A program made the translations under genes and the position numbers. The notes beneath the pieces are model-generated. The model was not told the DNA's origin. It was given only the letters and a program-made list of their open reading frames with translations, and ran no database searches. Shown piece after piece: positions 1 through 10,522 of a stretch of DNA of 64,000 bases. The first letter of the stretch is position 1, and each line of letters begins with the position of its first letter. The DNA comes from Symbiodinium natans (Eukaryota; Sar; Dinophyceae; Suessiales; Symbiodiniaceae), in NCBI GenBank assembly GCA_905221605.1, contig CAJNDS010002160.1, forward strand, positions 1 through 64,000, in the 5' to 3' direction.

Positions 1-1460
1 GCATTGAGTGGACCCCGATCTAGACTCATCCATCGATCGCTGCCTCCGGCGAGACCTGATTGGTGTTTGCTCAAAAGCTCAATAACGGCGGGGTCATCGT
101 CTCCAATGACCGAGCAGCATTAATTGAGTCGACTCTGACTCTGATCTACAGTGCGCTAAAGCGAGACCTGGCTCTGCGACATAGCTTCCGGTAGCGCTTC
201 GTCTTAGGTTGCTTTGTTTGAGAGCCAGGTCTTGGAGTCTTGGATCGCGATCATGCTTAACCGATCCAGAGAGTGCAGCTTTTCATCGGCCCTTCTGGCC
301 GTTGAGGCTCCATTCAGGCAATCTTGAAGAGATTGTCTGAGGTGGGCTTTGTCGACTGTAAAGGTTTGTAAAGAGGGTGCAGAGTGGGCGGCTTACGAGC
401 TCGATGGCGCCTTAGCCACAACTACACCACCTTCTCGCCGGTAGTTCGTGTTGGCTTTGCTGTTCAGGGTTTGGGCGGGGGGGGGGGGGTGGGGGGCGGG
501 AGGTTTGGGGTTTCCTCTCTCCCACTTTTGGGCGGTAGCTTTTGGGGATTTTTGGGGTTATTTGGTTACGGGCGGGCAGGTTTAGGGTTGAGGGTTCATG
601 GGGGTTGGGGGAGAGGAACCCGGGGTCACATATTCATGCCGTGTGCAAGTAAAAGCCTCCAGAAACGAAGTAAGCTGCAAGCTTGATTTCGAGAGTGCCG
701 CTGGGGCTCAGGCCGTCTGCACCCGTCTCTCTAGAGCTGCTCGAAGTTCTCTGAGGGGGCGGAGCCCTCGCAAGGAGTTTGGCACTCTTTCTATCAAAAC
801 TCCCATACTTAATGACAAGCATGCTCAGGTTGTTCTGCGACGTGATGCTAACACACCTGATTCACCTCGAATGGTACTGCAGACCTGCCTGTCCGAAATC
901 CCTGAATTCACTTTTGAACGTTCCTAACTTTGGACAGTCATTTCTTGACTAGTTTCCTACCGTACTTCGTCATTGTGCCTTGACTGCGTTACAGTTCTGT
1001 AAGGGTATTTGAGGGCTTAAGCCATCAAATCCAAGACGCAACTGGCCGAACTCCAGATCTTTTGAAGGAGGAAGGAGTGGCAGCCTTCGCATCGCTGGCA
1101 CTGAGACTTGCGATGCAATTCCCTCGTCTGAATACCTTGCGTGTGACTTTGCGTGACGGCAGCGGCTGCTTGACGACCATCAAGCTCCTGTTAACTGTTG
1201 TTGCCGCAGCAGCATCTGCGCGGCACGGATGACGTGTTGAAAGAAATTGCTTCCGGGTCCAGGTGTGTTCCGAGATTGCCAGCTCGTTGTGCGTCGAACC
1301 CATGACTAGCCCATAGTTGTATGGAAGTGTTTGGACGACGTTGTGAACCCATGAGCTTGGTTTTCAATGGTGTGAGGCTCTTGGCAGCCAGCTTTTCAGC
1401 ATGAGTGTCCCGGTTACTCGTTCAGGAAGCCTTGCGTCCTTGCTTGCCAGGTTCTCTCAG
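1..1460. other. Non-coding stretch, no gene recognised
   Basis: Open frames here are short and show no protein-like composition or plausible splice sites. The only distinct structure is the G-run listed separately. It may be intergenic or intronic. Confidence 0.5.
473..500 (+). repeat. G-homopolymer tract
   Basis: There is a run of 13 G (477-489), one T, six more G, then CGGG. More G-rich sequence with GGGTT-type runs follows to about 610. Such DNA can form G-quadruplexes and is prone to length errors in sequencing. Confidence 0.85.
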
Positions 1461-1541
1461 TCCTACGTTGACACGAGCGCCCGTGAACTGTATCGCTGCG
1501 ATCGTGAGATCATGCGACCTTCCGGGGGTCACGTGTGGTGA
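1461..1541 (+). CDS. Possible terminal exon, 26 residues
   Basis: An acceptor-like site (GGTTCTCTCAG) is followed in phase 0 by a frame with protein-like composition, including ELYRCDREIMRPSGG, ending at TGA. The E-x2-R...GG pattern resembles a methyltransferase post-motif, but this is too short to assign. A strong donor (CAG then GTAAGT) lies at about 1560 and would suit another frame, so the real exon could extend past this stop in a different phase. Confidence 0.25.
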   Translation, partial: SYVDTSARELYRCDREIMRPSGGHVW

Positions 1542-3039
1542 CCAGATCCACAGCATCCAGGTAAGTTTGAGAGGCAGCATAATTCTCAGCTTTCACATGA
1601 TTAGAGTTTTGAGAACTCGCAGACTGTGATGTACCGGTCCAGCTGGAAGAGGAACGGAAGCAGCTGTAGCCAGTCCTGGTTAGCCCGGTCATGCTCCTTG
1701 ACATGGTATGGGTTCGTAAAGGCGCATTTCGGCGGGTTCAGATGAGGAAAGAGAAGCAAGTTGCATTAGGGCTGCCAGAGCGCTGGCGCGTCCCGTCCAG
1801 GACGAATGAAACGCAAGCTCTCCTAAACTACGCCCAGCTTAGGCCTCTAGGGACCGTGCCAGAATTGGAGTGCTCGGTTTGAAGAGGTACATGCTGGAAA
1901 TGCTCATGCGTCCATATCCTCGGCGGCAGATCTTGGTCACAGAGGATGTGCACTTGGCGAGGTGCACGAAGCTTCCAGGTCCATGTTGACGATGGTAGAG
2001 GCCAAGTTTGAGGCAAAGGTAGCAAAAGTGGGTGGGTAGAGGGGTAGTGGCAGTGTTGCGAGGTTTAGGGTCACGCGGTCACGTGGAGGCTAATGGAGAG
2101 TATAACGAAGCGAGAGTCATTATCGGGCGACTGATGCTGAGGTCGGACATTGCAGAGGAAACAGTTTTGCAATTGAATTGAAGGACCGGAGAACCCCACA
2201 TGTCCATGCTTTTCTTGGCTGCGCGGATGGGGAGGGAGGGGAGGGCGCGGTGATGGTGACGTGCCGTGATCGGCGCGCGGATGTATCTGCACATATTTAT
2301 CAGTATGTCTGTGCGTGTGCCTATTACAACTCGAAATGCCGCAAATCAATCAGAGCTTACATGATTCCGAGCAAGCAGGAGTGACAAACATCCTCGAGAG
2401 GTGCGTTGAGTCAAAGCGCCAAACGCCGAACCATACCGAACCTCAACCGAACCCCAAGTGTTTGCTCACTTCACGGCCAACTCGGCCTTCAGGGAAGCGG
2501 ACAATTATTGCCACGTGCGGTCGGCGAAGTGGCTAAACGAGGCAGGGCCCCAGAAACCGAAGTGCATTGGAGGGCCTGCGGACGAGTAGGTTGGGGTGGC
2601 GGCTAGCGTCCGCAGTAGTTCATCAAGCCTCATTGCGAGTAAATCCTTCACCCCAGCGTGGGATCTGAGACGAAGCAGAAGCTGGCTTACATTGTTAAGT
2701 TATGGTTGATTGGCAGAGATCGTGGGGAAGAGGTACTGATGATTTGGGGGTCATAGGGTTGAATTGCCTTAGCTGCAGAACTTGCAGCATGGCCAGTGGG
2801 AACCTAAAGGTGCATCTAGGTTGAATCACCCAGGGTTCGCGGAGGAAGGCAAACACCCATGGGCCGCGACCCGTCAACGCTTCTGAGTTGCACTTGTAAC
2901 ACTGTGGGGGGAGAGCACATGTTGGCTGCAGGAGTTGCTGAAAAGCGGCCCAGACGGAGTCCTTGCCAGCGAGGCTTCCGAGAAGATGAGTGTGACTTCC
3001 TTAAGGGGCTCTGCTTCTCAGGTGCTTCTTAGGCGCTTC
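1542..3039. other. Non-coding stretch
   Basis: No exon-like segment stands out on either strand. Short frames lack credible splice boundaries. A short imperfect repeat of GCTTCTTAG-like units lies at about 3023-3055. Confidence 0.45.
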
Positions 3040-3183
3040 TTAGATCTTCTTAGGGGCTTGATCCTCGGCAAGTGTACAGGTCCGGAGGTTTGGAACCGCG
3101 CCGGCCTCCCATAAGCCATAAGTTCTTTCCTGTACCTCGACATGCGCAAGGGCTTGCAACAGTCGAGCTGCAAGCTCTATCAA
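3040..3183 (-). CDS. Possible terminal exon, helical peptide of 47 residues
   Basis: On the minus strand a T-rich tract and TGCAG precede an open frame. It begins LIELAARLLQALAHVEVQER, an amphipathic-helix pattern, and ends at a stop at 3040. The gene is not recognised. The call rests on composition and one acceptor-like site only. Confidence 0.3.
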   Translation of the reverse strand: MIELAARLLQALAHVEVQERTYGLWEAGAVPNLRTCTLAEDQAPKKI

Positions 3184-4379
3184 CTGCACTGACGGAGCTT
3201 TAAAGACAAAAAATCGCCTGGCATATGCGCAGACATGGCGCATACCTGTTTTGTCATCGCAGTTGCTTAGTGCAGAACACTCACGACTCATGCCTGCCGG
3301 CATGGAAGGCCCTTCTGTCCGTCGAGTTTGACTTCGAGCCCATCATGCGGGAACTTCCCAAGGTGTAACAGATCGGATAGCTTTGTGATTTTTGCCTGCA
3401 GGTCCCGCGGCTGCCTCCAGATCGGCCCAGCATCCAAAAAACATCAGAAAGTCCCAGTCATCAACTCAAGCCCCCGTGGCCTCGATTCCCTTGTTGCGGC
3501 ATTGTAGGTTCCGAAGAACTCATGATAACTCATGTACAAGTGGGTCAGACAGAGGAGTAGGTGAATAGGTTCTTCAGACGATTCTGACCAAGCACGGGGT
3601 TGCGCATCGACAGTCCAGAACTGCGCAAGCCGATGATTTGCCCAAATAAGCAAGAGTTTGTGCGAGTTTGTCCAACGTTATGTCTCCTGGTGAACCTCCC
3701 CTTGGGCAGGGCGTCCAGAGGGCGTTTGCTGCACGCTGAGCCGGCGCTGTACCTCTCTGAAGTCTCAACCTCCAATCCTTCAAATCCCTGCAGCCTTCAG
3801 GCCGTATGCATAGCATCGTATAGTGCGATTTCACAGGCGGCACATAGGCCACACTCCCATGCAGTACAGCCGGGTACGACTGGAAGGCGCTCATTGTGCG
3901 ACTGTTAGCTCCTCTTGCCAAGGCTTAGTGAAACGCTTAGTGGCTAAGCACTATACATACCTTGAGGGTTGGACGCCAAGACCTTCAGAAAGAGGTAGCG
4001 CAAGAAAGGGAACAAAAGCTGCACGCGCGATGTGCCCCTCGGGAAACGTAGACGCTTCATGTCGAGAAGCCTGCGACATAGCTGGGTTCATAGTTCCCAT
4101 ACACGGTCTCATGTAACTGGCTGCGAGGGGGCACGGAGTTGTTCACGAACAGTTTTGGGGATGCAGCCTTCAATCATTCCTGAATGCATGGCAGAAGGGT
4201 TCTTGTTGAAAGAGTTGGGGTACCAAAATCGTCGCCCTAGCGTCTGCGAAGCATCCACAAAGCGTCCGCGAGTGTCGCTCGGTAGCTGTAGCTGCGGAAG
4301 CCTGCGTGTTGGCATCAGACCGTCTCGCATGATCGCGCACGGTCGCTTGTCGGCATCCGCAAGCCACCTGGGGGCACCA

Positions 4380-4760
4380 GAAGACTCGTCACGACTCGTC
4401 ATCGGGGATCTCTTGCGACGATTGGTAGCTCGCACACTTGCCCAACAATTTTCCCAGGCCGATTGCCCTGGCATGCAGCCCCCACCAATGGCCGAGCCCG
4501 GCTCCCATATAGCTCGGGGTACGTTTGCCGTCGTTTGCGCCTCGCTGCGATGCGGACGGCCCAATCCGGGTGGTTGTCCACGCCGTCATGCGGGCGTCCA
4601 TCTTGGGCCACGGGCTGACGAGGGTGGCGTCAACGGCAAGTTGTGCCCCATGCCAAAGCGGCAGGCCGTTACAAACGACTTCGATGCGCCACGGATCGTG
4701 GACCGGCACATCGATGTTCATGGCGGCCAGCGCGACGTCGTTGCCCGCGTCCGAGTTCGC
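4380..4760 (-). mobile_element. Decayed endonuclease-domain fragment of a non-LTR retrotransposon
   Basis: One minus-strand frame reads RIEVVCNGLPLW then GAQLAVDATLVSP. A second frame continues with AARRKRRQTYPEL near 4510. The order (basic-acidic pair, aspartate in a beta-strand-like segment, then K/R with Tyr-Pro-Glu) matches the restriction-like endonuclease region that follows the reverse transcriptase in dinoflagellate non-LTR elements, as I recall it. The frame changes at about 4610, so it is not functional. No matching reverse transcriptase is attached. It differs in sequence from the fragments at 5.3 and 9.2 kb, so it is probably a separate lineage. Confidence 0.6.
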
Positions 4761-5329
4761 GTCCCGCCACGCCGGCCTCTGGCACGCGAGTGGGACGCGA
4801 ACTACTGGTAGGCTGGTGTCAGCAACTCGCTGCCGTCAGCAACTCGCAGCGTGTGGTGGGGGTTTGGCAGGGCTGGGTCAATGGCGGTTTGGCGGGGTCA
4901 CAGAGGTTAAGTGCTTGCAGCGGCCGTCGCAAGTCCTCAATAAGCCGCTCGAGTGCGCCGACTACAGGTGGGCCTAGGAGCAGCGTCAGCAGGACCTGCA
5001 AAGGAGCCGCGAGATAATGACCCTAATTCTGCACCGCAATTGCGGAGAGCAGCTTAGCGAGGGAAATGATGTGTGGTTGTCACGGCCCAACCCAATCTCG
5101 AAAGCGGTGGAGCGAGGGGGACAACTGCACGGACGAGGCGAAAGCGCGTTCCACATGCGCGACACCAGCGGCAGGTTCTTGCACGGGCAGCAAAGGCCGT
5201 GCGAGCAGGGCAGCTACCGTATGGGGCCACAAGGCGCCGATCACGGGATGCGCACGCCACACACAGCGGGCCACAGGACGCAGAAGGAGCAATTCGGGCA
5301 GTTTCACGCGTCGTGTACTCGGAACCTTT

Positions 5330-5940
5330 TTTTCCGCGACCGCGTGTTGCTGCCTTGTCGCCCGCTCATCGTGCTCTTATGCGTTCACACAGGCTGGGCC
5401 CCATGCCGGCGCATGGCTCACGGCCATCCCAAGTGACCCCCACACTACGCTCTCCCCGGTGATGATGCAGATCGCACTGAGGCGATGCCTTCGCCTGTCA
5501 CTTCCGCTGGCCGCGCGGCGTTGCGGCGGGCATGGCGGGCAGTCCATCCCGGGGTGTGGCCGCTTCGTCGATGAGCACGGTGACCTGGTTTGCTGTCGCA
5601 CGCGCGGCTGTCGGCCCTGAGGGCCAGGTGGTTTGTTTTGCCGCAGCCGTAGCTGGCAGTACCACCAAGGGACCGTCAGCACCTGCTCGTCGTGTAGGGC
5701 GACCCCGTTGGCAGGAGTGCTTTGCTGCGACGCAAGCACTGAGCACGGTGGGGCCGCAAACCGCGGGGGGGCGTGCTGTGCACGGCCGAGCGGCGCAAAC
5801 GAGCCACCTACCCCGAGATCGCACAGGATAGGGCGCAACAGCTCTGCGTGCTCCCCGCCACAGCGCAAGAAACCTTACTGCAGGTGTTCTTGGGACAGCA
5901 AGCGGCATCAGATCTGGAGCAGCGCCTATCCCGTGCTAGG
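5330..5940 (+). mobile_element. Decayed endonuclease-domain fragment of a second non-LTR element
   Basis: Pieces appear in the expected order but in several frames. VAALSPAHRALMRS is followed by AGPHAGAWLTAIP and MQIALRRCLRLSLPL. Next comes a zinc-knuckle-like RCGGHGG...GCG...EHGD, then AVGPEGQVV, a GVLCCD segment, and AERRKRATYPEI. This is the linker, CCHC-like knuckle and catalytic core of a restriction-like endonuclease from an R2-like retrotransposon. At least three frame changes make it a pseudogene. Its 3' end abuts the N-terminal fragment starting near 5945 with almost no spacer. Confidence 0.65.
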
Positions 5941-5944
5941 TCTG

Positions 5945-6793
5945 TTGGAGCCGCCCGCCCACCCGTACGACGGCGTACGCGTCGGCGAAGCGGCGAACCC
6001 CGGCCCGCCAGATGACGTTGCAAACCGCCGCGACCGCACGCTGCATGCCCTGGCCCAAATGGGACTCCTCCCGCCCACAGCGCCTCTAGCCTCGGATGCG
6101 GAGACGCTTTCCGACACCCTTAGTGCACACGCCATTGGCATCGCCACGTGGGGGCCCCCTCACGGCCGAGGCGCCAGCGTTTCCGCCAGCACTCCAGGAG
6201 ACGCGCCCCCAACAGCGCCCGGCCAAACGACGCCAGGTCCAGCGGCCCCGAACTAGCCACACGGGGCCGCCCCACTTGGCTTTGCCGCTGCCCGCCTGGG
6301 CGGCCGGAAGGGTGCAGAAACTCCTGGTTGTACGTTCCCTTGTTGCATGCGGCTGTGGGCACGCTTTCCTCCGAAATCACATCAGCATGGGCACAGCACC
6401 CGCTCTGCGGCGAGCGCTGGTGCCGACTGGTTCGCGCACTCGCCGGCGCGGCGGCGCTACTTGTCGAAAGGCTGGCTGCCCTGCTGTACGCGTTGGCGGA
6501 AGCCGAGGAATCCGAGGACGCCACCCCTGCAAGCGCCGAAGCGTCGGGGGGACAACTCAGCCTGCCTCCCTTTCAGCCGCGCACTGGCATGCCTCGTGGA
6601 TCGCGAAGGCTATGCACCGGCGCTGACCCAGGCGGCATTGCTCGAGGCGTACGGAGGCCACGCCGTTGCAGTCGAGGCCGCAGCGCTTTCTGAGACTTTT
6701 CGCGCTGGCAGCGTAGCGCGGCCCGCCGACGACCACGCCGCGCCCCCGCCGCAGGGCACGTGTGCGACGCGCCGAGGCCACGCAGGGGCATGA
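5945..6793 (+). mobile_element. N-terminal fragment of a non-LTR element with RVGEAANPGP motif
   Basis: RVGEAANPGPP lies at 5978-6010. It is followed by a disordered Ala/Pro/Thr-rich stretch and then, across several frames, cysteine/histidine pieces such as ACGCGHAFLRNH that resemble the decayed first zinc finger of these proteins. A later piece reads VDREGYAPALTQAALLEAYGG. The same motif occurs in the nearly intact element at 10.5 kb, which identifies this as the start of a related ORF. Reverse transcriptase motifs are absent, so it is truncated before that domain. Multiple frame changes make it non-functional. Confidence 0.6.
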
Positions 6794-7272
6794 CCGCCCT
6801 GTCATGCAGTGACTTGAAGCTCTCCTGACACCTGGCGAGGCCGCTGCGTTGCCGTTGCTTGCTGTTGCGGGCGCCCACGGCCTATTGGGCATCCTGGGCT
6901 GATGCGCTCAAGGTCATCGCCCATCGCGAGCCCGCGTTTGCTGAGGGGCTTCTCGATCGGGACTGTGCTACCTCACTGTAGTAAATTTCACCAAGCCTCT
7001 TTGCATGTGCGTGAACAAGTGCAACCAGGCCTGCCAAAGCTCTCAGGCTGAAGCCGCGTTCAGGGCGTTCGCGCAACCAAAAATGTTGAATCAAGCGTGC
7101 TGCGGACGCGATAATAACACGCAGCAGTGTTTACAGTTTACATCGCGAGAGAGTCGAACTGGTCAGCTCATCCAGTCACTGCAACGCGCGCTGTAACACA
7201 AGCCAGACTCGGATTGCAGACCTGTGAAGGCCAGGCGACGCAGGACTCGGGCTTTGAGAGGGGTGGGGGACA
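6794..7272. other. No gene seen
   Basis: GC-rich sequence tails off from the element fragment into ordinary sequence. No exon-like segment or element motif is recognised. Confidence 0.4.
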
Positions 7273-7641
7273 TTGTGTCCCTGTAGCATCAAGATGAATG
7301 TTGGAGGTCAGCCTCAACAAGCAAGTCATCAAGAACTCAAGCAAAGGATATGCCGATGCAAAGGCAGCTGCCAAGGTAGTTTCTGCCCCGATGCGCCCGA
7401 CTCAGACACGGAATCTTCTCCTCAAACACCTCAAGTTCTGGTGTCGCTGCCGGATGTGGTGTCACGAGCTCACGATGTCATTGTTCAGCGCCCTGAAACC
7501 CTGAGATGTTTCTGGTTGAGCCCTTGTCGCAGGGCCTTCTTGATCTTTTGGACGGATGTCCAGCAGGTTACTCGTCTGCTGACAGCAGATCATATCAGTG
7601 CGTTCGAAAAACTTGTGGGGCCGGCAGCGAACCCCAAATGA
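7273..7641 (+). CDS. Possible ORF, 122 residues, unknown
   Basis: The frame contains a cysteine cluster (CRCKGSCQGSFC) near residue 28, then an acidic/Ser-Pro stretch (DAPDSDTESSPQTPQ). A helical C-terminal part follows (VQQVTRLLTADHISAFEKL). Composition is protein-like. No homologous family is recognised and no splice site was needed to keep it open. It could be an exon of a larger gene or chance. Confidence 0.3.
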   Translation: MCPCSIKMNVGGQPQQASHQELKQRICRCKGSCQGSFCPDAPDSDTESSPQTPQVLVSLPDVVSRAHDVIVQRPETLRCFWLSPCRRAFLIFWTDVQQVTRLLTADHISAFEKLVGPAANPK

Positions 7642-7977
7642 CGCAAATTTACAATGCTAATTTTCGGCGCTGGAAACACCGGGGTATTGTGTCTTGCAAA
7701 GCTGGCGCGTTGCGATTTATACTGTTCTACTGTCAAAGCTTACAGGCCCAGCTGTCCCGCCTTGGCCCCTATGTTGCAGCTGCTTTGTAGCTGGCGTTGT
7801 TTGTCAAGCCCGCAAAGTCATGGTTCCGCTGCGTTTGCGCTGACAGGCGTCGTTGATGGTCCTCGACTGCCTTCGTGGCATGGTTGGCTTTGAAACTCGG
7901 ATATGCATCGCCGGAGTCTGTAAAGCGGCGGAACTTCTAGTTTTTGGCGGACGCCGGCGCGATGTCCCACGACTCCC

Positions 7978-8204
7978 CTCGAAACTTCGTCGAAACTTCC
8001 TCGAAACCTCCTCGAAACCTCCTCGAAACTTCCTCGAAACTTCCTCTTCCTGGTCCTTTCACCGGCCTCCTTGGATGCTCCTCGACGAAGCCACCCCGAG
8101 ACTTCCTCCAAACCTCCTCGAAACCTCCTCGAAACCTCCTCGAAACTTCCTCGAAACTCCTTCGAAACCTCCTCCAAACCTCCTCGAAACTTCCTCGGAA
8201 CTCT
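7978..8204. repeat. 11-bp tandem repeat array, CCTCGAAACYT
   Basis: Two blocks (about 7978-8055 and 8098-8204) consist of imperfect CCTCGAAACCT or CCTCGAAACTT units. About 40 bp of non-repeat sequence separates them. Because 11 is not a multiple of 3, each frame translates to the same 11-residue period: on the minus strand RRFRGGFEEVS, on the plus strand ETSSKPPRNFL. Several long frames on both strands stay open across it as a by-product. I recall GFEEVSRRF-type peptides in dinoflagellate protein predictions, so it may be a dispersed repeat. Confidence 0.85.
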
Positions 8205-8299
8205 GGGTGGCTGCCGAGGAGCGACAACGCAAGCTTGGCAGAATAGGTGAGAATTTTGACGCCAAAGGCCGCCAGCAGCGCTAAGCCAGCCAAGGCGCC

Positions 8300-9150
8300 C
8301 CAACCCTTGTGAGAGAAAAAAAACGGGTCCCGAATTGACTGGCCTCCGCGCCTATCGTGTTTTGGTTTGCTGCGTTGAGAGAGGTTGTTGCATCCAAACT
8401 CGCTTGCGCCGCTTTTGCCGAACAACATGTAGATGGCTTCAAAGAAACAAGTTGTCTTTTTATCGTCATAGCACTGATCGAGCGCAACGTGCAGAAAGGA
8501 ATGTTCTCTTCGAGTTACATGCGTGCTGCAATTTGTAGAACCTACCTCCAAGATGCGGACGTATGCGTATGGCAAACATAGGAAAAGCAAAACCTCATCC
8601 AAAGTTTGTGGCAGCCTTCCGAAGGCGAGCCGAACCTTGACAAAGGTCCCTGCCCCGCAAACAATTCAGGCGCGCCAAAACCTTCCCAAACCCGTAGCAA
8701 AAAAACCTGCTCCAAAGTATCTTGGGCCCAAAGACCTGCTCTTGCGGGCCTAAGAAAAACAGCGAACCGAAAGGGCTAGGGGCCCTGGTTTGGACTGTTG
8801 TTGGTCAAAAACACCGTAGAATCACAGACCGACTGAGCCTTGGATGTCCCGCGCGTCTCAGAAATCAAGTTGCGGGGGCAGCGATGAATGAACTATGATT
8901 CCACCTGATGATGCGCGGAAAGCAAGAAGTACCGGGTGTGCATTCCCACGCGTGCAAACCATTCACTACGATTTCCTTTGATGATGCGTGCAAAGCAAAA
9001 AGTACCGGGTGTGCGTTCCGACGCACGCTAAACCTTCAAACGCGAAGTCCGGCAGTGCGTCCTAACACCTGCCAACTTACACCTAGTTGGCAAGTTCCGC
9101 ATGCCCGAAAGTTAAGCCTACGGGTGAAATTTACTACCTCACTGTCGGGC
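8300..9150. other. Non-coding, with a duplicated 50-bp segment
   Basis: No convincing gene. An imperfect direct repeat of about 50 bp starts at 8907 and again at 8980 (GATGATGCGyG...AAAGCAArAAGTACCGGGTGTGC), an offset of 73 bp. Confidence 0.5.
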
Positions 9151-9239
9151 TCTGGCTATGATGTGCCCGAGTGGTCAACGCTTGCTAGGTCTGACCCGCC
9201 CCCACCCGCCGAGGAGGTCGGCCTCGAGGTTTCCAAGGG

Positions 9240-9770
9240 TTGGCAGCGGGAAGCCTAGGGCGGTTGATGACTTTTGTCGCAGGGCCTTGCGCAGCGAGCT
9301 CGATGAGGCGTCGGTCGCGCTGCTGGATTTGCAGTCGGGCCCATGCGCTGCTCGCTTTTTCTTTGCTCGGCCCACCTCGCCTGAGCTGCAGCTTGAGTCG
9401 TCGATATTCCGTGTTTTGCTTCTGCGCCGGCTTCGCCTGCCGCTTCCGCTAGCTGCAGCTGCTTGCCGATGCCGTCGCGCTATCCTCCGCCGCCGAGCCG
9501 AGGCGGCTACCGATGGCCTTGGAGGCTTACCTTGTCGTTCTCGACATTGAAGGCGGTGCTCGCCCGCTGCCGTGCCCGGGCTGCGCCCCCATCATCCCGC
9601 GCTGCCAGCACGCCTGCCTTCGCACTCCGATGGTCAGCAATCCTTTCCGTTGCAGCTGCCAGGTCCTTCGCAGCCAGCCTTCTTGCTTTGCCCCTGGTCG
9701 GGACCTCCTACCTCGATGGGGATGCGCCGCTCCTCCAATCTTTGTAGACTCGTCCGAGGGTCCTCCCCTT
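9240..9770 (+). mobile_element. Internally deleted 3' piece of a third non-LTR element
   Basis: The first part reads ALLDLQSGPCAARFF, then LLRRLRLPLPLAAAACRCR, the segment entering the zinc knuckle. The second part, in another frame from about 9555, reads RARAAPPSSRAAS, then FALRWSAILSVAAARSFAASLL. That resembles the extreme C-terminus of these ORFs. The catalytic core expected between the two parts is missing, so an internal deletion removed it. An A-run at 10262-10272 may be the tail of this copy, leaving about 500 bp of 3' untranslated sequence. Confidence 0.6.
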
Positions 9771-10261
9771 GCCAGCCGCTTGGCCATAGTCGTCTGCCCG
9801 CCCCCCACTCTCGCCCCCCGATCACGTAGGTATCTGCGATGCCACCTGCACTGGGACCGCGATGAACGTTGGGCAAAACGGCGTGCTAAAAAAAATGCAG
9901 CCACTTTGGCATGCCCCGTCGACCCCAGCGCGTCGACCCCAGCGACGGCGCCGAGGTGCCCATCGGTGACCTGCTGGTGGAGCCGCTGTAGGTGCCGACC
10001 CGGTTGGCAGCTTGGTCAGGATCCATCTTGGCAGAGGGTGGACACTCGTGGGTTTTGCAGATATACTTCTTCAAATACCGGTTCATGCGGCCCTCGATTA
10101 AACCAAAGAGGCCTATGACTCCACCGCGTTGCACGCACCAGGCAGCTGTAACAGGCAAAGCTTGACCGATGCACGTCAGAAAGAGGCCCGAGCCGTCGGC
10201 GGCCTGACAATCGAGGGCACGTGCTTAATTATCTTCGCAGTCTTGCAAGCCACCTAAACTT

Positions 10262-10272
10262 AAAAAAAAAAA
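10262..10272 (+). repeat. A-run, possible retrotransposon tail
   Basis: Eleven consecutive A lie between a decayed element end and the next element. This fits a poly(A) tail left by target-primed reverse transcription. It is equally compatible with a chance homopolymer. Confidence 0.5.
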
Positions 10273-10522
10273 CCTTAACCCAAATGAATTAAACTTAGAA
10301 CTTACAACCATACACCTGTCACCACACGTGTGAAAATTGCAGTTGGGTTGTGGTGTTTTGGACCTCATGATGGATTGTGTTGTGTTTTTGACTCTTTGTC
10401 CATACAGACCATAAGATCGACGATGACATCCTTGGCTGAGGGTTTAAGGCTTCGACGGCAAGATTCGAGGAAAGGCTTGAGCCAAGGAAAGGCTGCTCGT
10501 CCCGAGGTTCACACAGTGAGCC

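Noticed and set aside
4032-5020. Plus-strand frames of 259, 150 and 124 codons
   Set aside because: They lie opposite or beside the minus-strand endonuclease fragment and have no motif of their own.
7818-8602. Minus-strand frames of 161 and 221 codons over the 11-bp repeat
   Set aside because: They are open only because the 11-bp unit lacks stops in any frame; the flanking parts are not protein-like.
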